Assembly: GCF_011765465.1 (NCBI RefSeq)
Contig: NZ_CP050265.1
Location: 1,984,001-2,048,000, forward strand
DNA from: Erythrobacter sp.
GTDB taxonomy: Bacteria; Pseudomonadota; Alphaproteobacteria; Sphingomonadales; Sphingomonadaceae
DNA length: 64,000 bases
Direction: 5' to 3'
This document shows, in pieces, positions 44,824 to 52,907 of this stretch. Numbering within the stretch: the first letter of the stretch is position 1; each line of letters opens with the position of its first letter. Made by a program: the position numbers and the translations under genes. The notes below the pieces were generated by a model, which did no database searches, was not told the DNA's origin, and saw nothing but the letters and a program-made list of their open reading frames with translations.

Positions 44824-45642
44824 ATGCTCAACGCGCTCAAGGAACTCTTCCGTCCCGCCCCTTCGCCTCCCGCTCCCCGGGTTCCGGCGGGCACGCGCTA
44901 TTACGTGATCGGCGATATTCACGGGCGGCTCGACCTCTACGAAGCGATGATCGACGCGATCGAGGCCGACGCGGCGGACGCGGGCGACCTCGAGGTGCGG
45001 ATCATCCTGCTCGGCGACCTCGTCGATCGCGGGCCCGACAGCTCCGGCGTGCTTGCGACCACGCGCGAGTGGCAGCGGCGGCGCAATGTCCGGGTGCTGA
45101 CCGGCAACCACGAGGAAATGTTCCTGCAGGCGTTCGAAAAACCGGAAATCCTGCGCCACTTCCTGAAACACGGCGGACGCGAGACGATCCTGTCATTCGG
45201 CCTGTCCTCAGGACTTTCGCGTAAGAAATTCAACACGCTCGAGCTCGAAGAATTGTTCGACCTGCTCCCCCGCATCGTCCCGCAGTCCGAGCGCGACTAC
45301 ATCGCCTCGTTCGAGGAGATGATCGTCGCGGGCGATTATGTCTTCGTCCATGCCGGGGTCGACCCTGCCCAGCCGCTAGAGGCGCAGAAGCGCAGCGACC
45401 TGTTGTGGATTCGCGATCGCTTCCTCGACCATGAAGGACCGCTCGAAAAGGTGGTCGTCCACGGGCACACGATCTTCGAGAAGGTGATGGACTGCGGCAA
45501 CCGGATCGGAATCGACACTGGCGCTTTCCGTTCGGGTGTGCTTACAGCGCTCGTGCTCGAAGCCGACCAGAGGCGTATCATCCAGACGTGCCAGCAGGAC
45601 TGCGGGCCGGCCGAGGTATTCCACGGCGACCGGGCACGCTGA
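44824..45642 (+). CDS. PPP-family metallophosphatase (serine/threonine phosphatase-like)
   Basis: A 272-aa cytoplasmic metallophosphoesterase of the bacterial PPP type (PrpA/PrpB and lambda phosphatase-like). The three signatures are GDIHGR (30-35), GDLVDRGPDS and GNHEEM, plus a C-terminal VVHGHT and GIDTGAF, which supply the dinuclear metal centre. Possible substrates are phosphoproteins or Ap4A-type nucleotides. The ATG at 44824 is chosen by family length; an upstream TTG at 44752 would add 24 residues. UDP-glucose dehydrogenase follows after 69 bp. Confidence 0.88.
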   Translation: MLNALKELFRPAPSPPAPRVPAGTRYYVIGDIHGRLDLYEAMIDAIEADAADAGDLEVRIILLGDLVDRGPDSSGVLATTREWQRRRNVRVLTGNHEEMFLQAFEKPEILRHFLKHGGRETILSFGLSSGLSRKKFNTLELEELFDLLPRIVPQSERDYIASFEEMIVAGDYVFVHAGVDPAQPLEAQKRSDLLWIRDRFLDHEGPLEKVVVHGHTIFEKVMDCGNRIGIDTGAFRSGVLTALVLEADQRRIIQTCQQDCGPAEVFHGDRAR

Positions 45643-45711
45643 GAGCACCGGGCGGGACAGGGCGAGCGGAAAACGCTGGCGCCTCCGGCGCGCCGAGGGG
45701 GAACGAATTCG

Positions 45712-47022
45712 ATGAAGATCGCAATGGTGGGTTCGGGTTATGTGGGGCTCGTGTCCGGGGCGTGCTTTGCCGATTTCGGGCACGAGGTCGTCTGCATCGA
45801 CAAGGACCAGGGCAAGATCGACCGTCTGCATGACGGGATCATGCCGATTTACGAGCCGGGGCTGGACGCGCTGGTCGAAAGCAATGTCAAGGCAGGCCGC
45901 CTGTCCTTCACCACCAGCCTCGCCGAAGGGATTGCCGGGGCCGATGCGATCTTCATCGCGGTCGGCACGCCGAGCCGCCGGGGCGACGGCCATGCCGACC
46001 TCACCTTCGTCCACGCGGTCGCGCGCGAAGTGGGCGAAAACCTCGCCGGCGATGCAGTCGTCGTGACCAAGTCGACGGTGCCGGTCGGCACAGGTGACGA
46101 GGTCGAACGCATCATCCGCGACACCGGGACCAGGCACCGCGTCAGCGTCGTCTCGAACCCCGAATTCCTGCGCGAAGGTGCGGCGATCGGCGATTTCAAG
46201 CGGCCCGACCGGATCGTGATCGGGGCGGAAGACGATTTCGGCCGCGAGGTCATGCGCGAGGTCTATCGCCCGCTTTTCCTCAACGAGTCGCCGATCCTGT
46301 TCACCTCGCGCCGCACCAGCGAGCTTATCAAATACGCCGCCAACGCCTTCCTCGCGACCAAGATCACCTTCATCAACGAGATGGCCGACCTGTGCGAGAA
46401 GGTCGGCGCGAACGTGCAGGACGTCGCGCGCGGGATCGGGATGGACAACCGCATCGGGCCCAAGTTCCTTCATGCCGGCCCGGGCTATGGCGGGTCGTGC
46501 TTCCCCAAGGACACGCTTGCCCTGCTCAAGACGGCGGAGGATTACGACAGCCCGACCCGCATCGTCGAGGCGGTGGTCAAGACCAATGACAGCCGCAAGC
46601 GCGCGATGGGCCGCAAGGTGCTCGAAGCTCTCGGCGGTGTCGAGGCTGCGCGCGGCAAGAAGGTTGCCCTGCTCGGCCTGACGTTCAAGCCCAACACCGA
46701 CGATATGCGCGATTCCCCCGCGATCGCGATCGCGCAGACGCTGGTCGATGCCGGAGTCGAGGTCGCCGCCTACGATCCCGAGGGCATGGACCTCGCTCGC
46801 CCCATGATGCCCGAGGTCGCAATGTGCGAGGACCCCTACGAGGCGATCGCCGGGGCCGATGCCACCGTCATCGTCACCGAATGGGACGCTTTCCGCGCGC
46901 TCGACCTCAAGCGGGTCAAGGACATCGCCAGCGAACCCGTGCTGGTCGACCTCAGGAATATCTACAATCCCGAGGACGTCCGCGCGGCCGGCTTCGCCTA
47001 CACTAGCGTCGGACGGGTCTAG
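45712..47022 (+). CDS. ugd: UDP-glucose 6-dehydrogenase
   Basis: A 436-aa NAD-dependent enzyme making UDP-glucuronate for exopolysaccharide or lipid modification. The N-terminal Rossmann loop is MKIAMVGSGYVGLVSG. The catalytic Cys263 lies in GPGYGGSCFPKDTLAL. The C-terminal UDP-binding domain contains LGLTFKPNTDDMRDSPA. Its TAG stop shares the four bases CTAG (47019-47022) with the stop of the convergent membrane-protein gene. Other glycan genes are not adjacent. Confidence 0.96.
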   Translation: MKIAMVGSGYVGLVSGACFADFGHEVVCIDKDQGKIDRLHDGIMPIYEPGLDALVESNVKAGRLSFTTSLAEGIAGADAIFIAVGTPSRRGDGHADLTFVHAVAREVGENLAGDAVVVTKSTVPVGTGDEVERIIRDTGTRHRVSVVSNPEFLREGAAIGDFKRPDRIVIGAEDDFGREVMREVYRPLFLNESPILFTSRRTSELIKYAANAFLATKITFINEMADLCEKVGANVQDVARGIGMDNRIGPKFLHAGPGYGGSCFPKDTLALLKTAEDYDSPTRIVEAVVKTNDSRKRAMGRKVLEALGGVEAARGKKVALLGLTFKPNTDDMRDSPAIAIAQTLVDAGVEVAAYDPEGMDLARPMMPEVAMCEDPYEAIAGADATVIVTEWDAFRALDLKRVKDIASEPVLVDLRNIYNPEDVRAAGFAYTSVGRV

Positions 47023-47825
47023 ACCCCAATCCAGTGCCGCCGGTTGGCGCTGCGCGAGAGGCTCGCCAACATCACGACAAGGACCAGCGCGCCGCTCGCG
47101 ACGCAGGCCGCGGCGATGACATCGGCCTGCTGCCCGCCGCGGTAATAGATCGCCGCCAGCGCCCAGCAGAACACCAGCGCATACCACGGATTGCCCTTGC
47201 TTCGCACCACCGCGAGCGCCGCCACCACGCCGCCCACGCCGACCATGACGGCGGCGGCGAGGGGGTTGGCGAACCCGCCGCCGACGCCGTGATAGACGAG
47301 GCTCGCCGAGATGTTGACGATGCTCGCGGCGGTCAGCCACGCGGCGAGCGCGCTCAGCACGAGGCCGGCCAGCCACCGCTCGCCCGCCGACAGCGCCTCG
47401 ACCGCCGACAGCGCGCGCAGGCAGAACAGCAGCCCGCCGAGCGAGACGAGGATGATCAGCGCCGAGACGAAGGTGAGGTTTTCGAACTGGGTATAGGTCG
47501 CCCACACCCCCTGCGCGGCGAGCGCGATGGCGGCGGGCCATGCGATCCGGTCCAGCAAAGCATTGCCGCGCTGGGCGGGGAGCGCCTGCCAGATCGCGAA
47601 CACCGCGCTGCCGAAGAACAGCGGGCCCCAGATCGCAAAGGCCCAGCCCGAGGGCGTAATCAGCGTGCGCACGCTGTCCGAACGGTCCCCGATCGGATCG
47701 CCGAGGCCGAGCTGGGGCAGGAAGGTCGCGCCGATCTGCACGACGACCGCGAGGATGACGGCGACGCGCTGGACAAGCGGGCGGGTTGCAGGGCTGGGGC
47801 TTCTCATTCGGTCAGAATGGCGCAT
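47019..47825 (-). CDS. TspO/MBR-like or related polytopic membrane protein
   Basis: A 268-aa protein with about seven or eight membrane helices. The segment ITPSGWAFAIWGPLFFGSAVFAIWQ resembles the Pro/Trp-rich loop of TspO/MBR tryptophan-rich sensory proteins (PxGWxFxxWG), but the protein is longer than the usual 160-aa TspO. Ligand and role are unknown. The start is uncertain: ATG at 47825 or 47807, or at 47855, none with a strong ribosome site. The gene lies 34 bp past the 3' end of rnpB on the same strand, and its stop overlaps that of ugd. Confidence 0.6.
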   Translation of the reverse strand: MRHSDRMRSPSPATRPLVQRVAVILAVVVQIGATFLPQLGLGDPIGDRSDSVRTLITPSGWAFAIWGPLFFGSAVFAIWQALPAQRGNALLDRIAWPAAIALAAQGVWATYTQFENLTFVSALIILVSLGGLLFCLRALSAVEALSAGERWLAGLVLSALAAWLTAASIVNISASLVYHGVGGGFANPLAAAVMVGVGGVVAALAVVRSKGNPWYALVFCWALAAIYYRGGQQADVIAAACVASGALVLVVMLASLSRSANRRHWIGV

Positions 47826-47859
47826 TGCGCCCGGAAACGATAGCACGAAACGCAATCAT

Positions 47860-48274
47860 CAGGGGGCCGATAAGCCGGGTTCTGTCCCGCGCGCGGTATG
47901 CCTTGCGGCACCGGCCACGCGGGGGCAGCCATTCATCTGGGCCGCCCGTTGCCGGACGGCTCTAGCAGCCAACCCGGGCCTCTCGGGGCGAAACACCCCT
48001 GCCCGCCGCGAAGGACGGGCGCGAGGCCCCTATTTGGCCTTGCTCCGGGTGGGGTTTGCCGTGCGGGCGCCGTTGCCGGAACCCCGGTGCGCTCTTGCCG
48101 CACCCTTTCACCCTTGCCTGTGACCTTCCCGGTCCATCGGCGGTATGCTTTCTGTGGCACTTTCCCTGTGGTCGCCCACGGCGGGCGTTACCCGCCACCC
48201 TCGTTTCGTGGAGCCCGGACTTTCCTCGCGGCTCTGGCCTAACGACCTGATCCACGCGGCTGCCTGGCCCCCTG
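47860..48274 (-). ncRNA. rnpB: RNase P RNA, bacterial type A
   Basis: The catalytic RNA that matures tRNA 5' ends. On the - strand the conserved core GAGGAAAGTCCGGGCTCC follows the 5' region. The later hallmarks AAGGGTGAAAGGGTGCGG, AAATAGGGGCC, GAGCCGTCC, AGATGAATGGCTGCC and ACAGAACCCGGCTTATC are all present in order. The 3' end (47860-47868) pairs perfectly over 9 bp with 48266-48274, forming helix P1, which sets the ends. The length of about 415 nt fits alphaproteobacteria. No protein gene overlaps it. Confidence 0.95.
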
Positions 48275-48316
48275 ACGGTGCCTCATATAGGCGCGAAACG
48301 GGCGGTGCGGTAGTCC

Positions 48317-49072
48317 TTAGCGCGTCAGGCCCCGGTCGCGGTCGAGCAGGAGCTGGAACAGGATCGCGCCCACCTGCCCGTCGATCGAGCCGTCGATGAT
48401 CTCGGGCCGCCAGCGCCGCTGGAACGCCTCGACCGCGGCGGTCGCATCGGTGATGTCGTAGCCGAAGCGTTCGAGCGCGAGCATGAACGCCCCGTCGTTC
48501 TGGAACGGGTCGCCGAGGTCGAGCTTTTCCGGCTTTGGCAGGCACAACCCGTATTCGGCAAGCCGGTCCCACGGGAACAGCTCGCCCGGATCGATCTTGC
48601 GCGCGGGCGCGACGTCGGAATGGCCGACGACATTGGCGCGCGGGATGTCGTAGTCCTCGACGATCGCGGCCAGCAGGGGCACGAGCGAGGCGATCTGCGC
48701 CTCGTTGAATTCACGGTATCCGCCCGCATGGCCCGGGTGGTCGAGCTCGATCCCGATGCTCGCCGAATTGACGTCGGTGATCCCGCGCCAGCAGGAAACG
48801 CCCGCGTGCCAGGCGCGCTTCGCCTCGGGCACGAGCTGGGTGACGGTCCCGTTCTCGCTGATAAGGTAATGCGCCGAAACTCCGGCTTCGGGATCGGTAA
48901 GCTTGCCGAGCGCCTGCTCGACCGGCTGCATCTCGGTGTAATGCAGCACGACCATAGTGATCGGCAGCTCGCGTTCGTTGAAATTGGGCGAAGGGACGAC
49001 GGCATGGACCAGTTCCCCCTCGCGCATCCCCCCTGGCAGGGAGCCACGCGAAGCGGGCGGGACCGCGCTCAT
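48317..49072 (-). CDS. N-acetylmuramoyl-L-alanine amidase (AmiD-like, Amidase_2)
   Basis: A 251-aa zinc amidase that cleaves the muramoyl-L-alanine bond in peptidoglycan or anhydro-muropeptides. The Amidase_2 domain (about 20-185) has VVLHYTEM (zinc His), AHYLISENGTVTQLV, WHAGVSCWRG, IGIELDHPG and VVGHSDVAPARKIDPGELFPW (zinc His, active site). A peptidoglycan-binding-like C-terminal helix set follows (about 190-245, IIDGSIDGQVGAILFQLL). No clear signal peptide, so it may act in the cytoplasm on recycled muropeptides like AmpD. The ATG overlaps the ChpT stop (ATGA). Confidence 0.92.
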   Translation of the reverse strand: MSAVPPASRGSLPGGMREGELVHAVVPSPNFNERELPITMVVLHYTEMQPVEQALGKLTDPEAGVSAHYLISENGTVTQLVPEAKRAWHAGVSCWRGITDVNSASIGIELDHPGHAGGYREFNEAQIASLVPLLAAIVEDYDIPRANVVGHSDVAPARKIDPGELFPWDRLAEYGLCLPKPEKLDLGDPFQNDGAFMLALERFGYDITDATAAVEAFQRRWRPEIIDGSIDGQVGAILFQLLLDRDRGLTR

Positions 49073-49722
49073 CCGATCATGCCCTCGGGCTCGGGGATGA
49101 CAGCGCCCAGCACCAGCACATCATCGGCCAGTCGGTATTGCAGCCCGCCGCCCAGCTCGTCCGCCAGCAGCGCGATCATATGCGCGGCTGCCGTGCGGCT
49201 GGTCAGCTCGCCCTCGCGCAACTCGCCCTGCAGCGCGCGCCCGATCACGTCGTCGAAGGCGATCCGCGCACCGGTCGCGCGCGCGACGATCTCGACATTG
49301 CCCTCCAGCCGTTCCGCCCCGATGTCGAGCCGCCCGCCGCGCACCAGCGCATCGAGCGCTATCTGGGCCAAGTTGAGCATGACCTTGACCGCGGGCTTGG
49401 GCAGGCTGGTTTCGGCCATCGCCCAGTGGATCTCGACCTTTTTCGCATCGCCCGCGAGCGCGCCGATCACCTGCTGCGCCTCCTCCACCGGCACGTTGTC
49501 GCCGAAGCCCCCCGCCGCCCCGAAAGCGAGGCGGAAAAACTTCAGCTTGTCGGTGCTGATCTTCGCGCTCGCCTCGAGCAGTTCGATGCAGCGTTCGCGC
49601 ATCTCCGGGTCCTGTTCGTCGGCGAGCAGTTCGAGCCCGTTCGACAGCGCCCCGACCGGGGAAAGCAGGTCGTGGCAGAGGCGCGAACACAAAAGGGCTG
49701 CAAGGTCGGTCTGCGAAGTCAT
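49069..49722 (-). CDS. chpT: Histidine phosphotransferase ChpT
   Basis: A 217-aa ChpT-type protein that relays phosphate from the hybrid kinase CckA to CtrA and CpdR in the alphaproteobacterial cell-cycle circuit. The H-box is LCSRLCHDLLSPVGAL with the phospho-accepting His17, in an N-terminal four-helix dimerisation domain. The C-terminal half is a degenerate HATPase-like fold without ATP-binding motifs. The ATG at 49722 gives the family start MTSQTDLAALL; an upstream ATG at 49740 would overlap the JAMM gene by 8 bp. It lies between the JAMM peptidase and amidase genes. Confidence 0.88.
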   Translation of the reverse strand: MTSQTDLAALLCSRLCHDLLSPVGALSNGLELLADEQDPEMRERCIELLEASAKISTDKLKFFRLAFGAAGGFGDNVPVEEAQQVIGALAGDAKKVEIHWAMAETSLPKPAVKVMLNLAQIALDALVRGGRLDIGAERLEGNVEIVARATGARIAFDDVIGRALQGELREGELTSRTAAAHMIALLADELGGGLQYRLADDVLVLGAVIPEPEGMIG

Positions 49723-49732
49723 GGCCGCGACC

Positions 49733-50128
49733 TTAGCCATCGACAATCGCGCTGGAAAGCGGTTCGAATCCGCCTTCCACCGCGCGGAAGAAAGCGAGGT
49801 TCTCCTCGCCCCATATCGCCCACACCCGGCCGTCGGGCGCGGCCATCGCGCGGTCGGTGGCGGAAGGCTCGGCGGGGCCCGCCGGGTGCGAATGGAACCA
49901 GCCGACGACCTGCGGCCCGCCTTCGCGCTCGGCGCGGTGGGCATCGATCAGCGCCTGCGGGTCGATCTCGAAATGGCGCGTCGGCTCGGGATGGACGTTC
50001 GCGGTCTCGACGAAGCGCTCAATCCGTGCCTCCCGGCCGAACAGGATCCCGCACGCCTCGCGCGGGTGCGCGCCGCGCGCCGCCGCCACCATCGCCTCCG
50101 CCGCCTCTCTTGTCACCTCCAGCCGCAT
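49733..50128 (-). CDS. JAMM/Mov34 (M67) metalloprotease-like protein
   Basis: A 131-aa protein with a complete JAMM zinc motif: Glu24 in the REACG motif, then His79-Ser-His81, seven residues, Ser89 and Asp92 (HSHPAGPAEPSATD). Bacterial members cleave ubiquitin-like or sulfur-carrier proteins, or act in cysteine/molybdopterin pathways; nothing nearby specifies the substrate. It is the first gene of the JAMM-chpT-amidase run. Its start codon lies 5 bp from the rluD start on the other strand, so its promoter must be inside rluD or be shared. Confidence 0.85.
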   Translation of the reverse strand: MRLEVTREAAEAMVAAARGAHPREACGILFGREARIERFVETANVHPEPTRHFEIDPQALIDAHRAEREGGPQVVGWFHSHPAGPAEPSATDRAMAAPDGRVWAIWGEENLAFFRAVEGGFEPLSSAIVDG

Positions 50129-50133
50129 CGCGC

Positions 50134-51099
50134 ATGGCCCTAGCCGTGTCGACGCCCGAAATCATCACCGGAACGATCACCGCGCCCGCCCGGCTCGACA
50201 AGGCGCTGGCCGAGGCGAGCGGGCTGTCGCGCGCGCGGGTGCAGGCTCTGATCGCCGAGGGCGCGGTCTGGGTGGGCGGCGCGGCGGCGACCAGTCCTTC
50301 GGCCAAGGTCGGCGCGGGCACGCCCTTTTCCATCGCCCTGCCCCCCGCCGCCGAGGCCGAGGCGCGCCCGCAGGCGATCCCGCTCGTCGTCGCTTACGAG
50401 GACGAACACCTGATCGTGGTCGACAAGCCTGCAGGCATGGTCGTCCACCCGGCAGCGGGCAATGCGGACGGCACGCTGGTCAACGCGCTGCTGCACCACT
50501 GCGCCGGGCAATTGTCGGGCATCGGGGGGGTCGCGCGGCCCGGCATCGTCCACCGGATCGACAAGGACACCTCGGGCCTGCTTGTCGTCGCCAAGACCGA
50601 TGCGGCGCACGAAGGGCTCGCCGCGCAATTCGCCGAGCATTCGGTCCATCGCCGCTATCTTGCCGTGACCGCGGGCGTGCCGCGTCCTGCCGAAGGTCGG
50701 ATCGAGGGCCGGATCGGGCGTTCGGACGCGAATCGCAAGAAGATGGCGGTCTTGCCCGAAGGCTCCTCGCGCGGGAAGCACGCGGTGACGCATTACCGCG
50801 TGCTGCGGAGCCTGCACGAGGCGGCGCTGATCGAATGCCGGCTGGAAACGGGCCGCACCCACCAGGTGCGCGTTCACTCTGCGTCAATCGGCCATGCGCT
50901 ACTAGGAGATCCGCTCTACGGACGGACTCCCAAGGCGCTGAAACCGCTGCTTGCCCGGCTCGGCTTCGCCCGCCAGGCGCTTCATGCGGCCGAGTTGGGT
51001 TTCATGCACCCGGTCTTGCGTAAAAAGGTCCGTTTCGAGAGCGAATTGCCGTCCGATATGCAGGAACTCATCGACGAATTGGATCGTTTTCATCGATGA
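50134..51099 (+). CDS. rluD: 23S rRNA pseudouridine synthase, RluD-like
   Basis: A 321-aa RluA-family synthase with an N-terminal S4 domain (about 18-75, RLDKALAEASGLSRARVQALI) and a catalytic domain. The Asp is in HRIDKDTSGLLVVAK; other motifs are VDKPAGMVVHPAAGNADGTLVNALL and GRTHQVRVHSASIGHALLGD. The KPAGMVVHPAAGN form is RluD-like (positions 1911/1915/1917 in helix 69 of 23S rRNA). ATG at 50134 or GTG at 50146 is possible. It is followed by rpoH, and its stop codon lies in a 16-bp palindrome. Confidence 0.92.
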   Translation: MALAVSTPEIITGTITAPARLDKALAEASGLSRARVQALIAEGAVWVGGAAATSPSAKVGAGTPFSIALPPAAEAEARPQAIPLVVAYEDEHLIVVDKPAGMVVHPAAGNADGTLVNALLHHCAGQLSGIGGVARPGIVHRIDKDTSGLLVVAKTDAAHEGLAAQFAEHSVHRRYLAVTAGVPRPAEGRIEGRIGRSDANRKKMAVLPEGSSRGKHAVTHYRVLRSLHEAALIECRLETGRTHQVRVHSASIGHALLGDPLYGRTPKALKPLLARLGFARQALHAAELGFMHPVLRKKVRFESELPSDMQELIDELDRFHR

Positions 51100-51102
51100 A
51101 AA
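51087..51102. repeat. 16-bp perfect palindrome at the end of rluD
   Basis: TTTTCATCGATGAAAA is perfectly self-complementary and includes the rluD stop codon. It could be a weak terminator core, an operator for the following rpoH, or chance. Confidence 0.4.
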
Positions 51103-51211
51103 GCGCACACAATCGCGCCATTCTCGTGTATAACCTCTCCCCGTGACCCGACGGCCGGATGCCCATCAGGGGTCCGGCACCCGCGGTCGACAACAGAAAG
51201 GTCCGTTGAAA

Positions 51212-52117
51212 GTGAGCACACCCAAGACCCCCTCGGTCCCGGCGCTCAGCGGAGAGCAGAGCCTCAACCGCTACCTTGCCGAGATCAAGAAGTATCCCGT
51301 CCTGACGGCCGAGCAGGAATATATGCTGGCCAAGCGTTACCAGGAACATGAGGATCCCGAAGCCGCCGCGCAACTGGTGTCGAGCCACCTTCGGCTCGTC
51401 GCGAAGATCGCGATGGGCTATCGCGGCTACGGCCTGCCCGTGTCCGACCTCATTTCCGAAGGAAACGTCGGCCTGATGCAGGGCGTCAAGAAGTTCGAAC
51501 CCGATCGCGGCTTCCGCCTCGCAACCTATGCGATGTGGTGGATCAAGGCGTCGATCCAGGAATTCATCCTGCGCTCGTGGTCCCTCGTGAAGATGGGCAC
51601 GACCGCCGCGCAGAAGAAGCTGTTCTTCAACCTTCGCCGGATGAAGAAGCAGCTCGAAGCCTACGAGGACACCGACCTCAGCCCCGAGGACGTGAAGAAG
51701 ATCGCGACCGATCTCGGCGTGCCCGAGCAGGAAGTGATCAACATGAACCGGCGGATGATGATGGGCGGCGACGGCTCGCTCAACACGCCGATGCGCAATG
51801 GCGAAGAAGGCTCGGGCGAATGGCAGGACTGGCTGACCGACGACAGCCCGCTGCAGGACGAACTCGTCGCCGATGCCGAGGAATCCGAAGTGCGCCACGA
51901 AATGCTGCTCGAAGCGATGGAATCGCTGAACGAGCGCGAGAAGCACATCCTCACCGAACGGCGCCTGACGGAAAAGCCGCAGACGCTCGAGGAACTCAGC
52001 CAAGTCTACGACGTGTCGCGCGAACGCATCCGCCAGATCGAGGTGCGCGCCTTCGAAAAGCTCCAGAAGGCAATGCAGCGCATCGCAGGCGAAAGGCTGC
52101 TGCCGGGCGTCGCGTAA
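51212..52117 (+). CDS. rpoH: RNA polymerase sigma-32 factor
   Basis: RpoH (301 aa) directs transcription of heat-shock genes such as clpP, clpX and chaperones. Region 2 contains LISEGNVGLMQGVKKFEPDRGFRLATYAMWWIKASIQEFIL. The RpoH box QKKLFFNLRR, the diagnostic feature of this sigma class, follows. Region 4 is LEELSQVYDVSRERIRQIEVRAFEKLQ. A GTG start at 51212 with an AGAAAGG site 10 bp upstream is preferred; TTG at 51206 is possible. An extended -10-like TGTATAAC lies at 51127-51134, without a convincing -35. The terminator is at 52143-52174. Confidence 0.96.
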   Translation: MSTPKTPSVPALSGEQSLNRYLAEIKKYPVLTAEQEYMLAKRYQEHEDPEAAAQLVSSHLRLVAKIAMGYRGYGLPVSDLISEGNVGLMQGVKKFEPDRGFRLATYAMWWIKASIQEFILRSWSLVKMGTTAAQKKLFFNLRRMKKQLEAYEDTDLSPEDVKKIATDLGVPEQEVINMNRRMMMGGDGSLNTPMRNGEEGSGEWQDWLTDDSPLQDELVADAEESEVRHEMLLEAMESLNEREKHILTERRLTEKPQTLEELSQVYDVSRERIRQIEVRAFEKLQKAMQRIAGERLLPGVA

Positions 52118-52133
52118 GCGTCAGAACGCACAA

Positions 52134-52829
52134 TCAATAGGAAGGGTCGGGTGCTTCGGCATCCGGCCCTTTTTCGTTTGCGTCCTCGACCCATTCGAGT
52201 GTGCCGAGCGGTTTTTCGCGCAGCATCCGCCTTGCCAGCGCCAGCAATTCCGCCCGGCTCTCGACGGCGCAATAGCGGGTGGTCCAGACATCCATCCCGT
52301 CAGCCTCGCGCACGCGCCCGCGCGGACAGCGGCGTTGCAGGACGGTGAAGCGCCGCAAGAGATCGCCCCCCTCGACCTCCCGAGCGAGCAGGACGTAATC
52401 GCTGCCCGGAACGAAGCCTTCCTGGATCACCCACAATTCCCACGCACGCCCATCGGCCCTGCCCTCGCCGATCATGGCGAACAGGCCGCGCGAGAAATCG
52501 CCCTCTTCGAGCTCCTCGCGCTCGTCGGCAGCCAGCAGGTTCGCCGCGCAGTGAAAGGCGCCGTAATTGCTTACCCTCAGCCACCATGGATCGGCGTACT
52601 CGTCCTCGGGGTTCGGTGTGAAGCGCCAGTCGCCGAACGCGACGCGGGACGCACAGCCGGCAAGCGTATCGGCGTCCGGGACCATGCCGCGCGGCCAGAC
52701 CTGCTCCCAGTCGAACGTGTAGAGCGGAACCGGCGCATGGATGCGCTCAGCCTCGAACACGTATTCTTCGTCCTGCGCCAGCGCGGGCGAAGCGATAAGC
52801 ATCATGACGAGGACGAGCAGGCGGCGCAT
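52134..52829 (-). CDS. Secreted hypothetical protein convergent with rpoH
   Basis: A 231-aa protein with a clear signal peptide (MRRLLVLVMMLIASPALAQ, cleavage after residue 19). The mature part is acidic and Trp-rich, with four cysteines (AGCASRV, FHCAAN, QRRCPRG, TRYCAVE) that could form two disulfides in the periplasm. I do not recognise the family. Its last 14 codons overlap the rpoH terminator on the opposite strand, so the C-terminal sequence EKGPDAEAPDPSY is constrained by that hairpin. Confidence 0.8.
   Translation of the reverse strand: MRRLLVLVMMLIASPALAQDEEYVFEAERIHAPVPLYTFDWEQVWPRGMVPDADTLAGCASRVAFGDWRFTPNPEDEYADPWWLRVSNYGAFHCAANLLAADEREELEEGDFSRGLFAMIGEGRADGRAWELWVIQEGFVPGSDYVLLAREVEGGDLLRRFTVLQRRCPRGRVREADGMDVWTTRYCAVESRAELLALARRMLREKPLGTLEWVEDANEKGPDAEAPDPSY
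52143..52174 (+). terminator. rpoH rho-independent terminator with UUCG tetraloop
   Basis: A 12-bp stem (52143-52154 with 52159-52170, two G-U wobbles) is closed by the very stable TTCG loop and followed by TTTTT. It is 25 bp after the rpoH stop and lies inside the coding region of the opposing gene. Confidence 0.92.
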
Positions 52830-52907
52830 GGCTGAGGCATAGCCCGCCGCGCCGCGCCCGCAAAGATCGCCGTTTCCCGCGCCCCGCACCCGCGCTACAG
52901 GCTCGCC

